Shown here piece after piece: positions 1 through 9,234 of a DNA stretch of 64,000 bases. The position numbers were made by a program, and so were the translations under genes. The DNA comes from Promethearchaeota archaeon. Lineage in GTDB: Archaea; Asgardarchaeota; Lokiarchaeia; Sigyniarchaeales; SOKP01. Numbering within the stretch: position 1 is the first letter of the stretch; every line of letters begins with the position of its first letter. Under the pieces are notes generated by a model. That model saw nothing but the letters and a program-made list of their open reading frames with translations, had not been told where the DNA came from and did not search any database. Location: NCBI GenBank assembly GCA_016839745.1, contig JAEOTS010000157.1:1-64000 (forward strand). The letters are read 5' to 3'.

Positions 1-267
1 AGGAATCTCGCGGTTTTTCGCAATTTGAAGAACTTTATTATTTATATCAACAGCAGTGATAAATTTTGAAACAGATGCAATTGTCTTAGTCCAATAACCA
101 GTTCCACATGCAACCTCAAGTACTATACGACCGCTTAATAGGTTCTTTAGCAATTTTTGAAGCTTTTTAATATCTTTTTGGCGTTCAGGTCTCAAATACG
201 TCTTATCATATTCATATGCTCTGTCTGCATAATACTGCTCGATATCTTTATCAATTTTTCTTGACAT
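1..267 (-). CDS. Class I SAM-dependent methyltransferase, N-terminal part (runs off window start)
   Basis: Own reverse-strand translation from ATG at 267: MSRKIDKDIEQYYADRAYEYDKTYLRPERQKDIKKLQKLLKNLLSGRIVLEVACGTGYWTKTIASVSKFITAVDINNKVLQIAKNREI; motif I VLEVACGTGYWT. Not in ORF track because it is cut by the window edge. Confidence 0.85.
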   Translation of the reverse strand, partial: MSRKIDKDIEQYYADRAYEYDKTYLRPERQKDIKKLQKLLKNLLSGRIVLEVACGTGYWTKTIASVSKFITAVDINNKVLQIAKNREIP

Positions 268-290
268 GTATATGCAATTTTAGTTAACTA

Positions 291-515
291 TTACAATATA
301 TAGTCACATAATCTTATTTTATACTGAAATGAAAAATTTTCTGATTTACGAACTGTTTTGTGCCGATGACCATCAGGAATCGAAAAAGGAAAGACAACAG
401 CAGAAACCCCTTCGAAATTTTTTCCATCTCTTCTAAAATTATATTCTTCTCTAACTGTGAATGTGTCCCATTTAGCTTTTCCCTGACTTGCATGTTTATT
501 ACCAACTATAGCCAT
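291..515 (-). CDS. Small hypothetical protein
   Basis: 74-aa ORF with protein-like composition (WDTFTVREEYNFRRDGKNFEGVSAVVFPFSIPDGHRHKTV); competes with antisense ORF 360..581. Confidence 0.4.
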   Translation of the reverse strand: MAIVGNKHASQGKAKWDTFTVREEYNFRRDGKNFEGVSAVVFPFSIPDGHRHKTVRKSENFSFQYKIRLCDYIL

Positions 516-519
516 ATAA

Positions 520-711
520 TTAAATGGTTATTTCACTTAGCGCAATTACGCTTGTCATGTGAGTTCTATCCCTTTCCTTAAAATTTTTTATAGCTTGTTC
601 CAATTCAGGATTTTTATAATCTAATGGTAGATTCTGATCACAGGTAAAACATGCTAAACAACGTAATCCATTTCTAATATTTTTATCTTTTATTGTATGT
701 TTTTCGTCCAT
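520..711 (-). CDS. Small cysteine-containing hypothetical protein (CLACFTC)
   Basis: 63-aa ORF with CxxCxxC motif; upstream of and co-directional with 291..515. Confidence 0.4.
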   Translation of the reverse strand: MDEKHTIKDKNIRNGLRCLACFTCDQNLPLDYKNPELEQAIKNFKERDRTHMTSVIALSEITI

Positions 712-761
712 TTTTTAATAATTCTATCTTGTTATTAATATTTTATCCTCTAAAAAGGGTT

Positions 762-935
762 TTAAGATTTATCTTTTACTTCTTTATATTTTGTTAATTT
801 TCTTAGCCTAATTTCGTATAATGCATTTGGATCAATTATTCCTTCTGTAAGTAAATCTGGTGGAATCGCAATTTTATAATAATTTCCTTGTTTTTGTGGT
901 TTTGCAGGAAAAATTATTGCTTCTTTATTTACCAT
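762..935 (-). CDS. Small AbrB-like/hypothetical protein, 57 aa
   Basis: Own translation: MVNKEAIIFPAKPQKQGNYYKIAIPPDLLTEGIIDPNALYEIRLRKLTKYKEVKDKS*; below the ORF-track length cut-off; resembles SpoVT/AbrB-type short beta domain proteins. Confidence 0.5.
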   Translation of the reverse strand: MVNKEAIIFPAKPQKQGNYYKIAIPPDLLTEGIIDPNALYEIRLRKLTKYKEVKDKS

Positions 936-1098
936 GTATAAATTATATATTCATTATATAAAAAATTAACGCACTCAATATATCAAGCGTATATAATATA
1001 CAAAAGTGTTAAATATCAAAAATGAATATCTATTATTTGTTAAGGAACTAAAACGTTCATTATATTATTAAGAAATTAAGAAAAAAGGTGACTAAAAA

Positions 1099-1221
1099 AT
1101 GGTTAAGAAAAAGAAAGAAAAGAAAAAGAAAGGGAAGCAAGAAGAGAAAGAAGAAGTAAAAGAGGAAGAGAAAGAGGAAGAGAAGGAAGAAGAAGAGAAA
1201 GAGGAAGTGAAAGAAGAATAG
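1099..1221 (+). CDS. Lys/Glu-only-type charged miniprotein, 40 aa
   Basis: AAGGTGA Shine-Dalgarno upstream of ATG 1099; translation MVKKKKEKKKKGKQEEKEEVKEEEKEEEKEEEEKEEVKEE*. Confidence 0.5.
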   Translation: MVKKKKEKKKKGKQEEKEEVKEEEKEEEKEEEEKEEVKEE

Positions 1222-1381
1222 TAATTACTTAAATGTATATTAATTTAGAATTCTCTCGTTGTTTCCAAATAATTATTGACTTTTCCATAACCTTAGTAAA
1301 TATACTAATAATAATAAAATTACAATTTATTGAATCATATCCATAAAATGAAAATGTTTTAATATTTGTATCTATAAAAAT

Positions 1382-1510
1382 GGGGAAGGGAAATTTATTT
1401 CAAGATAATTTGAGCTGATATTGGATTTCGCCCTCTATTAAACTCTATTGAGTTTAATCTCTCCCTGATTTTTTTGTAACGGTTCGGATTTCTTTTCTCT
1501 TCCCTTCTCC
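1382..1510. ncRNA. Candidate structured RNA (strand and function unknown)
   Basis: 1382-1392 GGGGAAGGGAA pairs with 1500-1510 TTCCCTTCTCC (11 bp, one G-U) and encloses a perfect 9-bp hairpin ATTAAACTC-TATT-GAGTTTAAT at 1437-1458; no ORF covers the region. Confidence 0.35.
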
Positions 1511-1588
1511 TCATAAAAGAATTTAGGAAAATAATAAAAATTAAATTTAAGTGAATCAGGATTAATACAAGGAAGGGAAGTGACTTAA

Positions 1589-1759
1589 ATAAGGCTAAAA
1601 GTATGTTTTAAATGTCATGAATATATACCTATTCTTGAGGATAATTATATCAATAAAGAAAAATTGGAAAAGTTTGATTCATTATATTCTGGCCATTCTG
1701 TTCAGATTGTAAATGAAGAAGAGTTAGAGAATAAAAGAGAATGGAAACCATTTTTATGA
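1589..1759 (+). CDS. Small CxxC zinc-motif protein, apparent ATA start
   Basis: Open frame IRLKVCFKCHEYIPILEDNYINKEKLEKFDSLYSGHSVQIVNEEELENKREWKPFL*; stop TAA directly precedes ATA at 1589; CxxC plus later His; purine-rich GGAAGGGAAGTGA upstream. Confidence 0.5.
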   Translation: MRLKVCFKCHEYIPILEDNYINKEKLEKFDSLYSGHSVQIVNEEELENKREWKPFL

Positions 1760-1784
1760 AAATAAGAAGAAAAAGGAGATGAGA

Positions 1785-1952
1785 ATGAAAAAAGAAATTG
1801 TTTTATCTCTAATCAATGCCTTGAAAATGCTAAAAGATATAATGATTAACCATAATAAAACATTTAGGGGTTACTTAGATGTTCGATCAATGTTTATGAT
1901 GAATAGAATTCTCTATCAAGAAGAGGGATTTAAAAAAATAACTGAAGATTAA
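1785..1952 (+). CDS. Small hypothetical protein, 55 aa
   Basis: AGGAGA upstream; MKKEIVLSLINALKMLKDIMINHNKTFRGYLDVRSMFMMNRILYQEEGFKKITED* (ATG 1779 also possible). Confidence 0.5.
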   Translation: MKKEIVLSLINALKMLKDIMINHNKTFRGYLDVRSMFMMNRILYQEEGFKKITED

Positions 1953-2035
1953 ATTTTAAACAGTTTATGTAGAAAAATAAATCTTAATGTTGAATATAAT
2001 GTGAAAATTTGATGGAAATTTCTTTTTCATTTTTC

Positions 2036-3238
2036 TTATTCTTTGTTTATATTCGTATTGTTAAATTCCTTTATTAAAATTGGAATAACTTCATTAAGGT
2101 CGCCTACGATTCCATAATGAGCAACATTAAAAATAGGGGCATCGGGATCTTTATTAATTGCAACGATAACATTGGAATTTTCCATACCTACAATATGTTG
2201 GATTGCCCCAGAAATACCGCATGCAATATAAAGTTTAGGAGAAACGGTTACACCTGTTTGACCGATTTGTCTATCTGGTTCAAGCCAATTTAACTCAACG
2301 GTTATTCTTGACCCTCCCAATTCTGCGCCTAATACATTTGCTAATTCTTCTATAAGTTTAAAGTTATCTTTAGAACCTACTCCTCGTCCCCCTGCTACTA
2401 TGATTTTTGCGTCTTCGAGGTTTACTGTAGTTCTACTCGTATTTATTACTTTTACAATCTTTGAAACGGAATCTTTTTCTTCAAACGAGTAATCAATTTT
2501 TCTGATAGATGCTTTTTTTTCCCCTTTCTTAGGTGCTTTAAAAATCCCAGGTCTTACTGTAGCCATTTGTGGTCTACTAGAAGGAGTTCTAATCGTAGCC
2601 ATGATATTACCTCCGAAAGTAGGACGGGTTTGAAGAAGATTTTTCGTCTCGAGATTAATGTTTAACCCCGTACAGTCTGCCGTTAAACCCGCATTAAGTC
2701 TTTTAGCTACTCTTGGTGCAAAATCTCTTCCTGTAGGAGTAGCTCCAATTAATATTATCTCCGGTTTATTTTCAATTATTAACTCTGAAATTACCTTTAC
2801 GTATAAATCTGAATAATAATCTTTCAATATAGGCGAGCGCACGTAGATTATCTCATCCATCCCATATTGACTAAAATCTTCCAATTTTTCGTCGAAACTA
2901 TTTCCTAATATTATAAATGTTAAATTAACGCCTAATGCATCTGCTAATTCTCGTCCTTTTCCTAATAACTGGAACGCTACACTATGGATCCTTTTTTTGT
3001 AATGTTCAGCAATAACCCAAACGCCTTTGAACTGAGATAGATCTATTTTCTCAACTGTGTCTTCATCGCGTTCTAGCGATATTGCTTCTACAGGACAAGC
3101 TTCAACACATGCTCCGCATAGATTACAGTTTGGTAACAATTTCGCTTTTTCGTTTTTTAATTCAATGGCTCCAAAGGGACAACTGTCTACACAGTTTCCA
3201 CACCCAGTACATAGCTCATCGTCAATGATAATACTCAA
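2036..3238 (-). CDS. etfA: Electron transfer flavoprotein alpha subunit with N-terminal 2x[4Fe-4S] ferredoxin domain
   Basis: CTGCGNCVDSCP...CNLCGACVEACP followed by EtfA domain with FAD-binding C-terminus (GVTVSPKLYIACGISGAIQHIVGM). Confidence 0.95.
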   Translation of the reverse strand: MSIIIDDELCTGCGNCVDSCPFGAIELKNEKAKLLPNCNLCGACVEACPVEAISLERDEDTVEKIDLSQFKGVWVIAEHYKKRIHSVAFQLLGKGRELADALGVNLTFIILGNSFDEKLEDFSQYGMDEIIYVRSPILKDYYSDLYVKVISELIIENKPEIILIGATPTGRDFAPRVAKRLNAGLTADCTGLNINLETKNLLQTRPTFGGNIMATIRTPSSRPQMATVRPGIFKAPKKGEKKASIRKIDYSFEEKDSVSKIVKVINTSRTTVNLEDAKIIVAGGRGVGSKDNFKLIEELANVLGAELGGSRITVELNWLEPDRQIGQTGVTVSPKLYIACGISGAIQHIVGMENSNVIVAINKDPDAPIFNVAHYGIVGDLNEVIPILIKEFNNTNINKE

Positions 3239-3251
3239 TTATGGCGTCCTC

Positions 3252-4058
3252 CTAAAAGATTTTATCGTTTTTTAAATTTTGGCATAATTTTAGAGCTATT
3301 TCTTCAAGCGTTCCTTTTAAAATAATGTGATTACCCTTTCTTTCAGGAGAGAAAATTTTCCAAACTTCAGTATTCGAACCATTTAAACCAATTTTCGATT
3401 TGTCAGCGTTTAAAGCGTTGGCATCAAAGTGAATAATTTTGGAATCATCATGAGCTTTCAAAATTCCAGCCATGCTAGGATACCTAGGTTTATTAATATC
3501 GTTTAAAACGGATATTAATGCAGGTAACTTCGTTTCAATTACTACGATCTCGACTGCTCTAAATTTTCTTTCAGCAACTATTTTATCCCCATTTAATTCT
3601 ACGCTTAAAACATACGCAACCTGTGGAATTCCTAACTCTTCTGCTAATTCTGGAGGAACTTGTCCCGTATCTCCATCTATAGCTTGAGCACCACAAATGA
3701 CAAGATATTTTTGTTCAGAATCAGATTCACTCAGTATTTTTTTGATTGCTAATGCTAATGTGTAGGATGTAGCAAGCGTATCTGCTCCAGCGAAAGCTCT
3801 ATCCGTTAATAGAAATCCTTTATCTGCTCCCATAGCTATGGCCTCCCGCAATATTTCTTCTGCCTGTGGAGGGCCCATACTGAGAACTACAACCTCAGCA
3901 CTATGTTTTTCCTTTAAAGTTAAAGCTAATTCAATAGCATTTCGATCGTTAGGGTTGATTACAGATAAAATCCCCTCTCTTACAAGCGTATTGGTTTTAG
4001 GGTCTATTTTTACTTCTGATACGCCTGGTACTTGTTTTACGCAAACAAATATTTTCAA
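3252..4058 (-). CDS. etfB: Electron transfer flavoprotein beta subunit
   Basis: MKIFVCVKQVP...; GAQAIDGDTGQVPPELAEELG signature. Confidence 0.95.
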   Translation of the reverse strand: MKIFVCVKQVPGVSEVKIDPKTNTLVREGILSVINPNDRNAIELALTLKEKHSAEVVVLSMGPPQAEEILREAIAMGADKGFLLTDRAFAGADTLATSYTLALAIKKILSESDSEQKYLVICGAQAIDGDTGQVPPELAEELGIPQVAYVLSVELNGDKIVAERKFRAVEIVVIETKLPALISVLNDINKPRYPSMAGILKAHDDSKIIHFDANALNADKSKIGLNGSNTEVWKIFSPERKGNHIILKGTLEEIALKLCQNLKNDKIF

Positions 4059-4218
4059 ATCGAAATACCTTTTTATTTTTAGCTCTCTTTAGAATAAAAA
4101 CTATCAATATTTTATTTAAACGAATAATTTATTTAAGAAAAATAAATTTATCGATATTAAATCAAAAATATGAAAGAAAAATTAGTTAAATAATAATAAT
4201 GAATAGCATTTGAATCAT

Positions 4219-5373
4219 CTAGGCTCCTTTTCTTAATAAATTAGTAGCGATTACTAATCTTTGAATTTCGCTCGTTCCTTCGTAAATCTCGCCCATCTTT
4301 GCGTCTCTAAAGTATCTCTCTACGGGATATGCTTTCATCAATCCATAACCTCCGTGAATCTGAACCGCACCATGTGCAGCTTGCATTGCTGCTTCAGAAG
4401 CAACTAACTTCGCCATGGAACTAGCCATTCCGAAATCTGATCCCTTATCGTGTAAATAAGCAGCTTTATAAGTAAATAACCGACCCGATTCAATAGCAAC
4501 CGCCATATCGGCAATTTTCCATTGAATAGCTTGGAATCTTCCGATAGGTTTGTTAAACTGGACTCTCTCATTTGCGTATTTAATTGAAGCTTCTAGTGCT
4601 GCTTGTCCTAAACCGACACATTGCGCGGCTATACCTATTCTTCCAAAATCCAAGATTTTCATTGCCATCTTAAACCCTTCACCGGGATTTCCTAAAATAT
4701 TCTCCTGAGGCACTCTTACGTCTTGGAACACGAGCTCTGAGGTGTTAGATGCCCGAACGCCCATCTTATCTTCTTTAACTCCCACTGAATAACCTGGCGT
4801 ATCAGAATCCACGATAAAAACGGTCATTTGTTTCCTACTATCTTTTTCACCCGTTTTAGCTACTACAAGTAGTGTCCCCGCAATACCCCCCGATGTTGCG
4901 AATATTTTGGTTCCATTAAGTATGTAATCGTCTCCATCTTTAACAGCGGTTAATTGAACTCCTCCTGCGTCGCTTCCAGCATTAGCCTCTGTAAGGCAGA
5001 AAGCTCCCACTTTATTACCTTTTGCGAGATCGATTAAAAATTTTTGTTTTTGTTCTTCCGTACCATATTTATAGATAGGGTACGCAGCAACACCATTGTG
5101 TACTGCTGTTGTAATTCCCCAAGCAGCGTCTGCTCGTGCGATCTCTTCTATAACGATGCTAAAACCTATTGTATCGTTATGAAGTCCTGCTCCTCCATAT
5201 TCTTCTGGTATACAGCCACCAAAAAAATTCATTTCTTTCATTTTTTGAAAGACTTTATCGTCCAATTCTTGCTTCTCATCGCTCTCTCGAGCGACAGGTA
5301 CAATATACTCTTCAGCAAACTGTCGAGTTATTTTTTTTAGCATTTTTTGCTTTTCAGTAAGCGAAAATTCCAT
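4219..5373 (-). CDS. Acyl-CoA dehydrogenase
   Basis: Full-length ACAD: CLTEANAGSDAGG, RYFRDAKMGEIYEGTSEIQRLVIA. Confidence 0.95.
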   Translation of the reverse strand: MEFSLTEKQKMLKKITRQFAEEYIVPVARESDEKQELDDKVFQKMKEMNFFGGCIPEEYGGAGLHNDTIGFSIVIEEIARADAAWGITTAVHNGVAAYPIYKYGTEEQKQKFLIDLAKGNKVGAFCLTEANAGSDAGGVQLTAVKDGDDYILNGTKIFATSGGIAGTLLVVAKTGEKDSRKQMTVFIVDSDTPGYSVGVKEDKMGVRASNTSELVFQDVRVPQENILGNPGEGFKMAMKILDFGRIGIAAQCVGLGQAALEASIKYANERVQFNKPIGRFQAIQWKIADMAVAIESGRLFTYKAAYLHDKGSDFGMASSMAKLVASEAAMQAAHGAVQIHGGYGLMKAYPVERYFRDAKMGEIYEGTSEIQRLVIATNLLRKGA

Positions 5374-5492
5374 AAAATCACTATTAAGTCTTGTTATTTT
5401 TATTTTTTAAATATATACTATAATTTAAATTATCATTTAAGATAAATTCATTCTTGTTATAGAGTATTAGTGCAGCTTTCTCTAACAAATAT

Positions 5493-6257
5493 TTACGATC
5501 TTTCTAAGAATTCTTTTAGTTTTCTTTTTGGTTCTCCAGAAGAAAACCGCTCTTGAAACGCTTTTCCTTCCATTTGAAATCCCTCCTCGTTGTTGTAGAT
5601 TCCCATTTGAATCAATTTCTTGCTTAATGCAATAGCTCTACCTGAACACTTTACTATTTCGCCAGCTAATCCTTTTACTCTTATTTCAAGTTCTTCCAAT
5701 GGCACGATTTCATTTATTAAACCAATATTGAAAGCTTCTGAAGCATTGATGATTCTTGAAGTGTAAATAAGCTCTTTTGCCTTCATTGGACCGACTAAAC
5801 GAATTAATCTTTGAGTAGCTCCAGCAGCGGGAGTCATGCCCCATTTCGTCTCAACTTGTCCAAATTTCGCGTTGTCAGCAGCAACAATTATATCGGCACA
5901 CAACATAAGCTCAAATCCCGCAGTAAGATTCAATCCTTTTACTGCTGCGATGACTGGAATTGGAAAATTTTCAATTTTAGCAAATACCTTCTGTAAGTAT
6001 CTCGTCATTTCTTTCGCTTTAGAATTTTCTAATGTCACTAACCATTTTATATCAAGCCCTACAGTAAAAATATCATCTAAAGCAGTGGTGATTACTAAAA
6101 CTCGGAGGTCGCTGTTATGTTTAATCTCATCATCTAAAATTTGTTCTAATTCATTGACGACAGTGATGTCAAAAGCGTTTTTTTTATTAGGGTTATTAAG
6201 GTATAGCCAAAAGATGTGATCCTCTACTTTAGTAAGCCAGAATTTAAAATCTACCAT
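5493..6257 (-). CDS. Enoyl-CoA hydratase/isomerase (crotonase) family
   Basis: NNPNKKNAFD, AAVKGLNLTAGFELMLCADIIVAADNAKFGQVETKWGMTP. Confidence 0.9.
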   Translation of the reverse strand: MVDFKFWLTKVEDHIFWLYLNNPNKKNAFDITVVNELEQILDDEIKHNSDLRVLVITTALDDIFTVGLDIKWLVTLENSKAKEMTRYLQKVFAKIENFPIPVIAAVKGLNLTAGFELMLCADIIVAADNAKFGQVETKWGMTPAAGATQRLIRLVGPMKAKELIYTSRIINASEAFNIGLINEIVPLEELEIRVKGLAGEIVKCSGRAIALSKKLIQMGIYNNEEGFQMEGKAFQERFSSGEPKRKLKEFLERS

Positions 6258-6353
6258 GATTAATATTATATTTTTTTGTAATTTAATATCTTTTGACTAA
6301 TATCTTTTAAGATTCCAATAATAATCGAACTGAACTTGTATTAGTATGAGAAT

Positions 6354-7166
6354 TTAATTGAGAATTTCAAAGGGCATCTCTGAATCTGGTTTTCTCGACA
6401 ATTTTTTTGGGCCAGCGTATATTATAACAATGATTAAATATATTCCAATCAATATTCCGCCACCAATATAGAATACCATTTGAGGTAATAATCCAAGATA
6501 TCCAGTAATAAATGCGCCGTTAAAATTAAAGCTAAAATGGAAAATTACAGTGATGATCAAGCTACCTTTTGTATTATTATATGCCCATGTTATTAATATT
6601 GAGATTACAAGATTGAGGAAAATAAATATATAAAATGGCAACCGGGTTTCAACAAAGTGTAAAGGGATATGCCAACAAGCCCAAATAACTCCTAAAATCA
6701 AACTAGAATATAAAGCATTAAACTTTGATTCAAGTCTAGGTAAAGCAAAGCCTCTCCATCCTGCTTCCTCACTTAAAGGACCAGATAATAGTGTAGTTAA
6801 CAGATAAAATAAGAATAAGGGAAAATTTAATCCTAATACTGCACCAGGGGCGGTTCCTCCAAGTAAAAGATATATCCCGGCAAAAATTAGTGGAACTATC
6901 ATCAACAAAAATCCGGCTAAATACCATTTAAAACCTACCTTCCACTTTAAAAATCCTTTCAATAAATTTTTAACTTCTTTCCAACCTCCAATTAGCCAAG
7001 AAACAACTATAGCTGATATGGTTGGATTCCAAACTGACAAAAACCAATAAACAATGAAGGATAAATTGCAAAATAATCTAAGAACAACAGTAGTAATCAT
7101 TATAAGATAAGTTAATACAAAAAAGACAGTAAGTGAATACTTTTTTATAAATTCTAAAGATTTCAT
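6354..7166 (-). CDS. CPBP (CAAX/ABI) family intramembrane metalloprotease
   Basis: Multi-TM; SEEAGWRGFALPRL and WACWHIPLH motifs. Confidence 0.9.
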   Translation of the reverse strand: MKSLEFIKKYSLTVFFVLTYLIMITTVVLRLFCNLSFIVYWFLSVWNPTISAIVVSWLIGGWKEVKNLLKGFLKWKVGFKWYLAGFLLMIVPLIFAGIYLLLGGTAPGAVLGLNFPLFLFYLLTTLLSGPLSEEAGWRGFALPRLESKFNALYSSLILGVIWACWHIPLHFVETRLPFYIFIFLNLVISILITWAYNNTKGSLIITVIFHFSFNFNGAFITGYLGLLPQMVFYIGGGILIGIYLIIVIIYAGPKKLSRKPDSEMPFEILN

Positions 7167-7252
7167 AAATAATATTTATCATTAATGTATATAAAATTTC
7201 TATAGGTCAATTTTTAGGTAGCATTAAATTTTATTTTTACATAATAAGATCT

Positions 7253-8068
7253 ATGATAAAAAGCAGTCAACACTTCAAAATTTCAAAACAAAAAGACTAT
7301 CTTTATGTTATTAATGAAAATATCTCTCTTATCAATTCTGTTTATACTAATGATCCACTAAACTTGTATTTAATTTTAGGCACACACACAGCTCTTCTAC
7401 TTGATACTGGATGCGGTCTTTTCCCGTTAAAACCAATTGTCGATGAGTTGAAAGGATCAAGAAAACTGCTTGTCTTCAATACTCATTACCATTGGGATCA
7501 TCCTTTGGGTAATTTAGATTTCGGAGAGGTTTATATTCATGAAAATGAAGTTGATCTTGTCTCGAAACCTTATGATGTTTCCTATTTTAAAGATTCTCCT
7601 AATGAAATTGTAAGGGTATACGCTGAGCAAAATTATTTGATTCCCCCTGCGGAAGTAATTAAACCTTTAAAAGATGGAGAAATTTTTGACTTAGGTGAAA
7701 TAGTGATTAAAGTTTTACATTGTCCCGGACATTCTCCTGGCTCTATTTGCTTATTATCATCCAAAGGAGAACTTTTTACTGGCGATGTAGCCTATTATGG
7801 GGATCAGTTTCTACCAAAAAGAGAGGAATTTCATATTGTTCTCAAAAGTCTTTCTAAATTAATTAATATATGTAAACAGAATGAAAAGGTTGAACTTTAT
7901 CCGTCACATAGAAATTTTCCATGTAATATTTCACTCTTAATTGATCTATACAAAGGAATTAAGAACATTGAAAATTTATGGGAAATTAGAGAGGCATTTG
8001 ATTTCTTCCAAGCTTGGCAGATTGATGATCCCAGCGGAAAGTTTCGATACTTTATTTCAAGAAATTAA
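7253..8068 (+). CDS. MBL-fold metallo-hydrolase
   Basis: NTHYHWDHPLG (HxHxDH-like), CPGHSPGSICL, TGD. Confidence 0.9.
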   Translation: MIKSSQHFKISKQKDYLYVINENISLINSVYTNDPLNLYLILGTHTALLLDTGCGLFPLKPIVDELKGSRKLLVFNTHYHWDHPLGNLDFGEVYIHENEVDLVSKPYDVSYFKDSPNEIVRVYAEQNYLIPPAEVIKPLKDGEIFDLGEIVIKVLHCPGHSPGSICLLSSKGELFTGDVAYYGDQFLPKREEFHIVLKSLSKLINICKQNEKVELYPSHRNFPCNISLLIDLYKGIKNIENLWEIREAFDFFQAWQIDDPSGKFRYFISRN

Positions 8069-8394
8069 ACTTTTGAATTTACCATGTCAAGCAATTCTAC
8101 AATTCTTTCTTCATCTATTTCACTGAGAGATTTAACTTTAACATGTCTCGTAAGTTTACCATCTCCTTCAAAAAGAGCTATTTCATCATCATTTAATTTT
8201 TTAATTGAAAATCCCAGATTCACATGGTTCTTTAAAGCCACAATATAGAATTTATCATCATAGTAAGGAACCCCATATTTCATTCGTTCATTAATTGAGG
8301 GATAATTGTTTAAAATAATGCTTTTTAATTTTTTACATATCTCTTTTTGAGGAGACTGCTGTTTTTCTATATATTCATTAACATTGCTACTCAT
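8065..8394 (-). CDS. DUF1801 (YdhG-like) protein
   Basis: MSSNVNEYIEKQQSPQKEICKKLKSIILNNYPSINERMKYGVPYY; start at internal Met (8394) preferred to the 8460 ORF start. Confidence 0.75.
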   Translation of the reverse strand: MSSNVNEYIEKQQSPQKEICKKLKSIILNNYPSINERMKYGVPYYDDKFYIVALKNHVNLGFSIKKLNDDEIALFEGDGKLTRHVKVKSLSEIDEERIVELLDMVNSKV

Positions 8395-8534
8395 ACGAAG
8401 AATTATAATAATCTTTGATTTAAAATTTATTAAATTAAGGTTTGATAAATTATAATCCAAATTATAAAATATAATAGGCTCTAATTTTAATAATTGATTT
8501 TAACATAAAATATAAACAAAAAGGTGATAATTTA

Positions 8535-9044
8535 ATGGCAAAAATAGCAATTATAGCTACAGATGGCTTTGAGGAAGCAGAACTTATATACCCTTTTTAT
8601 CGGTTAAAAGAAGCGGGGCATGAAAGCGTAATAATTAGCCTTGGAAAAAGACCAATTGAAGGGAAATTTGGATATGTAATGAAACCTACATTTAGAATTG
8701 ATGAAGTGAGCCCCAATGATTACGACGGAGTTATCGTACCAGGTGGAACCAAAAATCCTGATTATTTAAGAAGAAATAAAGATGTTCTTGACTTCGTGCG
8801 TACAATAGACCAACAACATAAGCTAGTTGGTGCGATCTGTCATGCGGGATGGGTACTAATTTCTTCAAAGGTCATAAGAAATAGAAAAGCAACAAGTTAT
8901 TATGCAATAAAGGACGATATGATTAACGCTGGAGCAAATTTTGAAGACACATCGGTAGTGGTTGATGGAAATTTAATAACATCAAGGAAGCCAGATGATT
9001 TACCTGACTTTATGAAAGAAGTCTTAAAATTTATACGAGGTTAG
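8535..9044 (+). CDS. DJ-1/PfpI family protein
   Basis: IIATDGFEEAELIYPFYRLKEAG...GVIVPGGTKNPDYLR...GAICHAGWVLIS; SD AAGGTGAT. Confidence 0.95.
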   Translation: MAKIAIIATDGFEEAELIYPFYRLKEAGHESVIISLGKRPIEGKFGYVMKPTFRIDEVSPNDYDGVIVPGGTKNPDYLRRNKDVLDFVRTIDQQHKLVGAICHAGWVLISSKVIRNRKATSYYAIKDDMINAGANFEDTSVVVDGNLITSRKPDDLPDFMKEVLKFIRG

Positions 9045-9234
9045 TTCTACGACCGTTTTACACCTACATCTAGGGTGAAACTTTATATTTAAAAATTATT
9101 ATCGAATTTTATGTCAAACCTATAATCTTGAGCGCTTAGAGTATTATAATTCTGAGCCCCTATCTTTAAAATGTTTATTAAACATGAACTATAATTGAAG
9201 TAAATAAAAATTTAAATGAAAAGGTGAAACTAAA

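Noticed and set aside
1481-1490. GGTTCGGATT resembling a tRNA T-loop
   Set aside because: No acceptor, D or anticodon arms at correct spacing; no tRNA or rRNA gene recognised in the window.
5836-6219. 127-aa plus ORF
   Set aside because: Antisense to crotonase gene.
8395-8460. Upstream extension of the DUF1801 ORF
   Set aside because: N-terminal residues look like translated AT-rich leader; MSSNVNEYI is the expected start.
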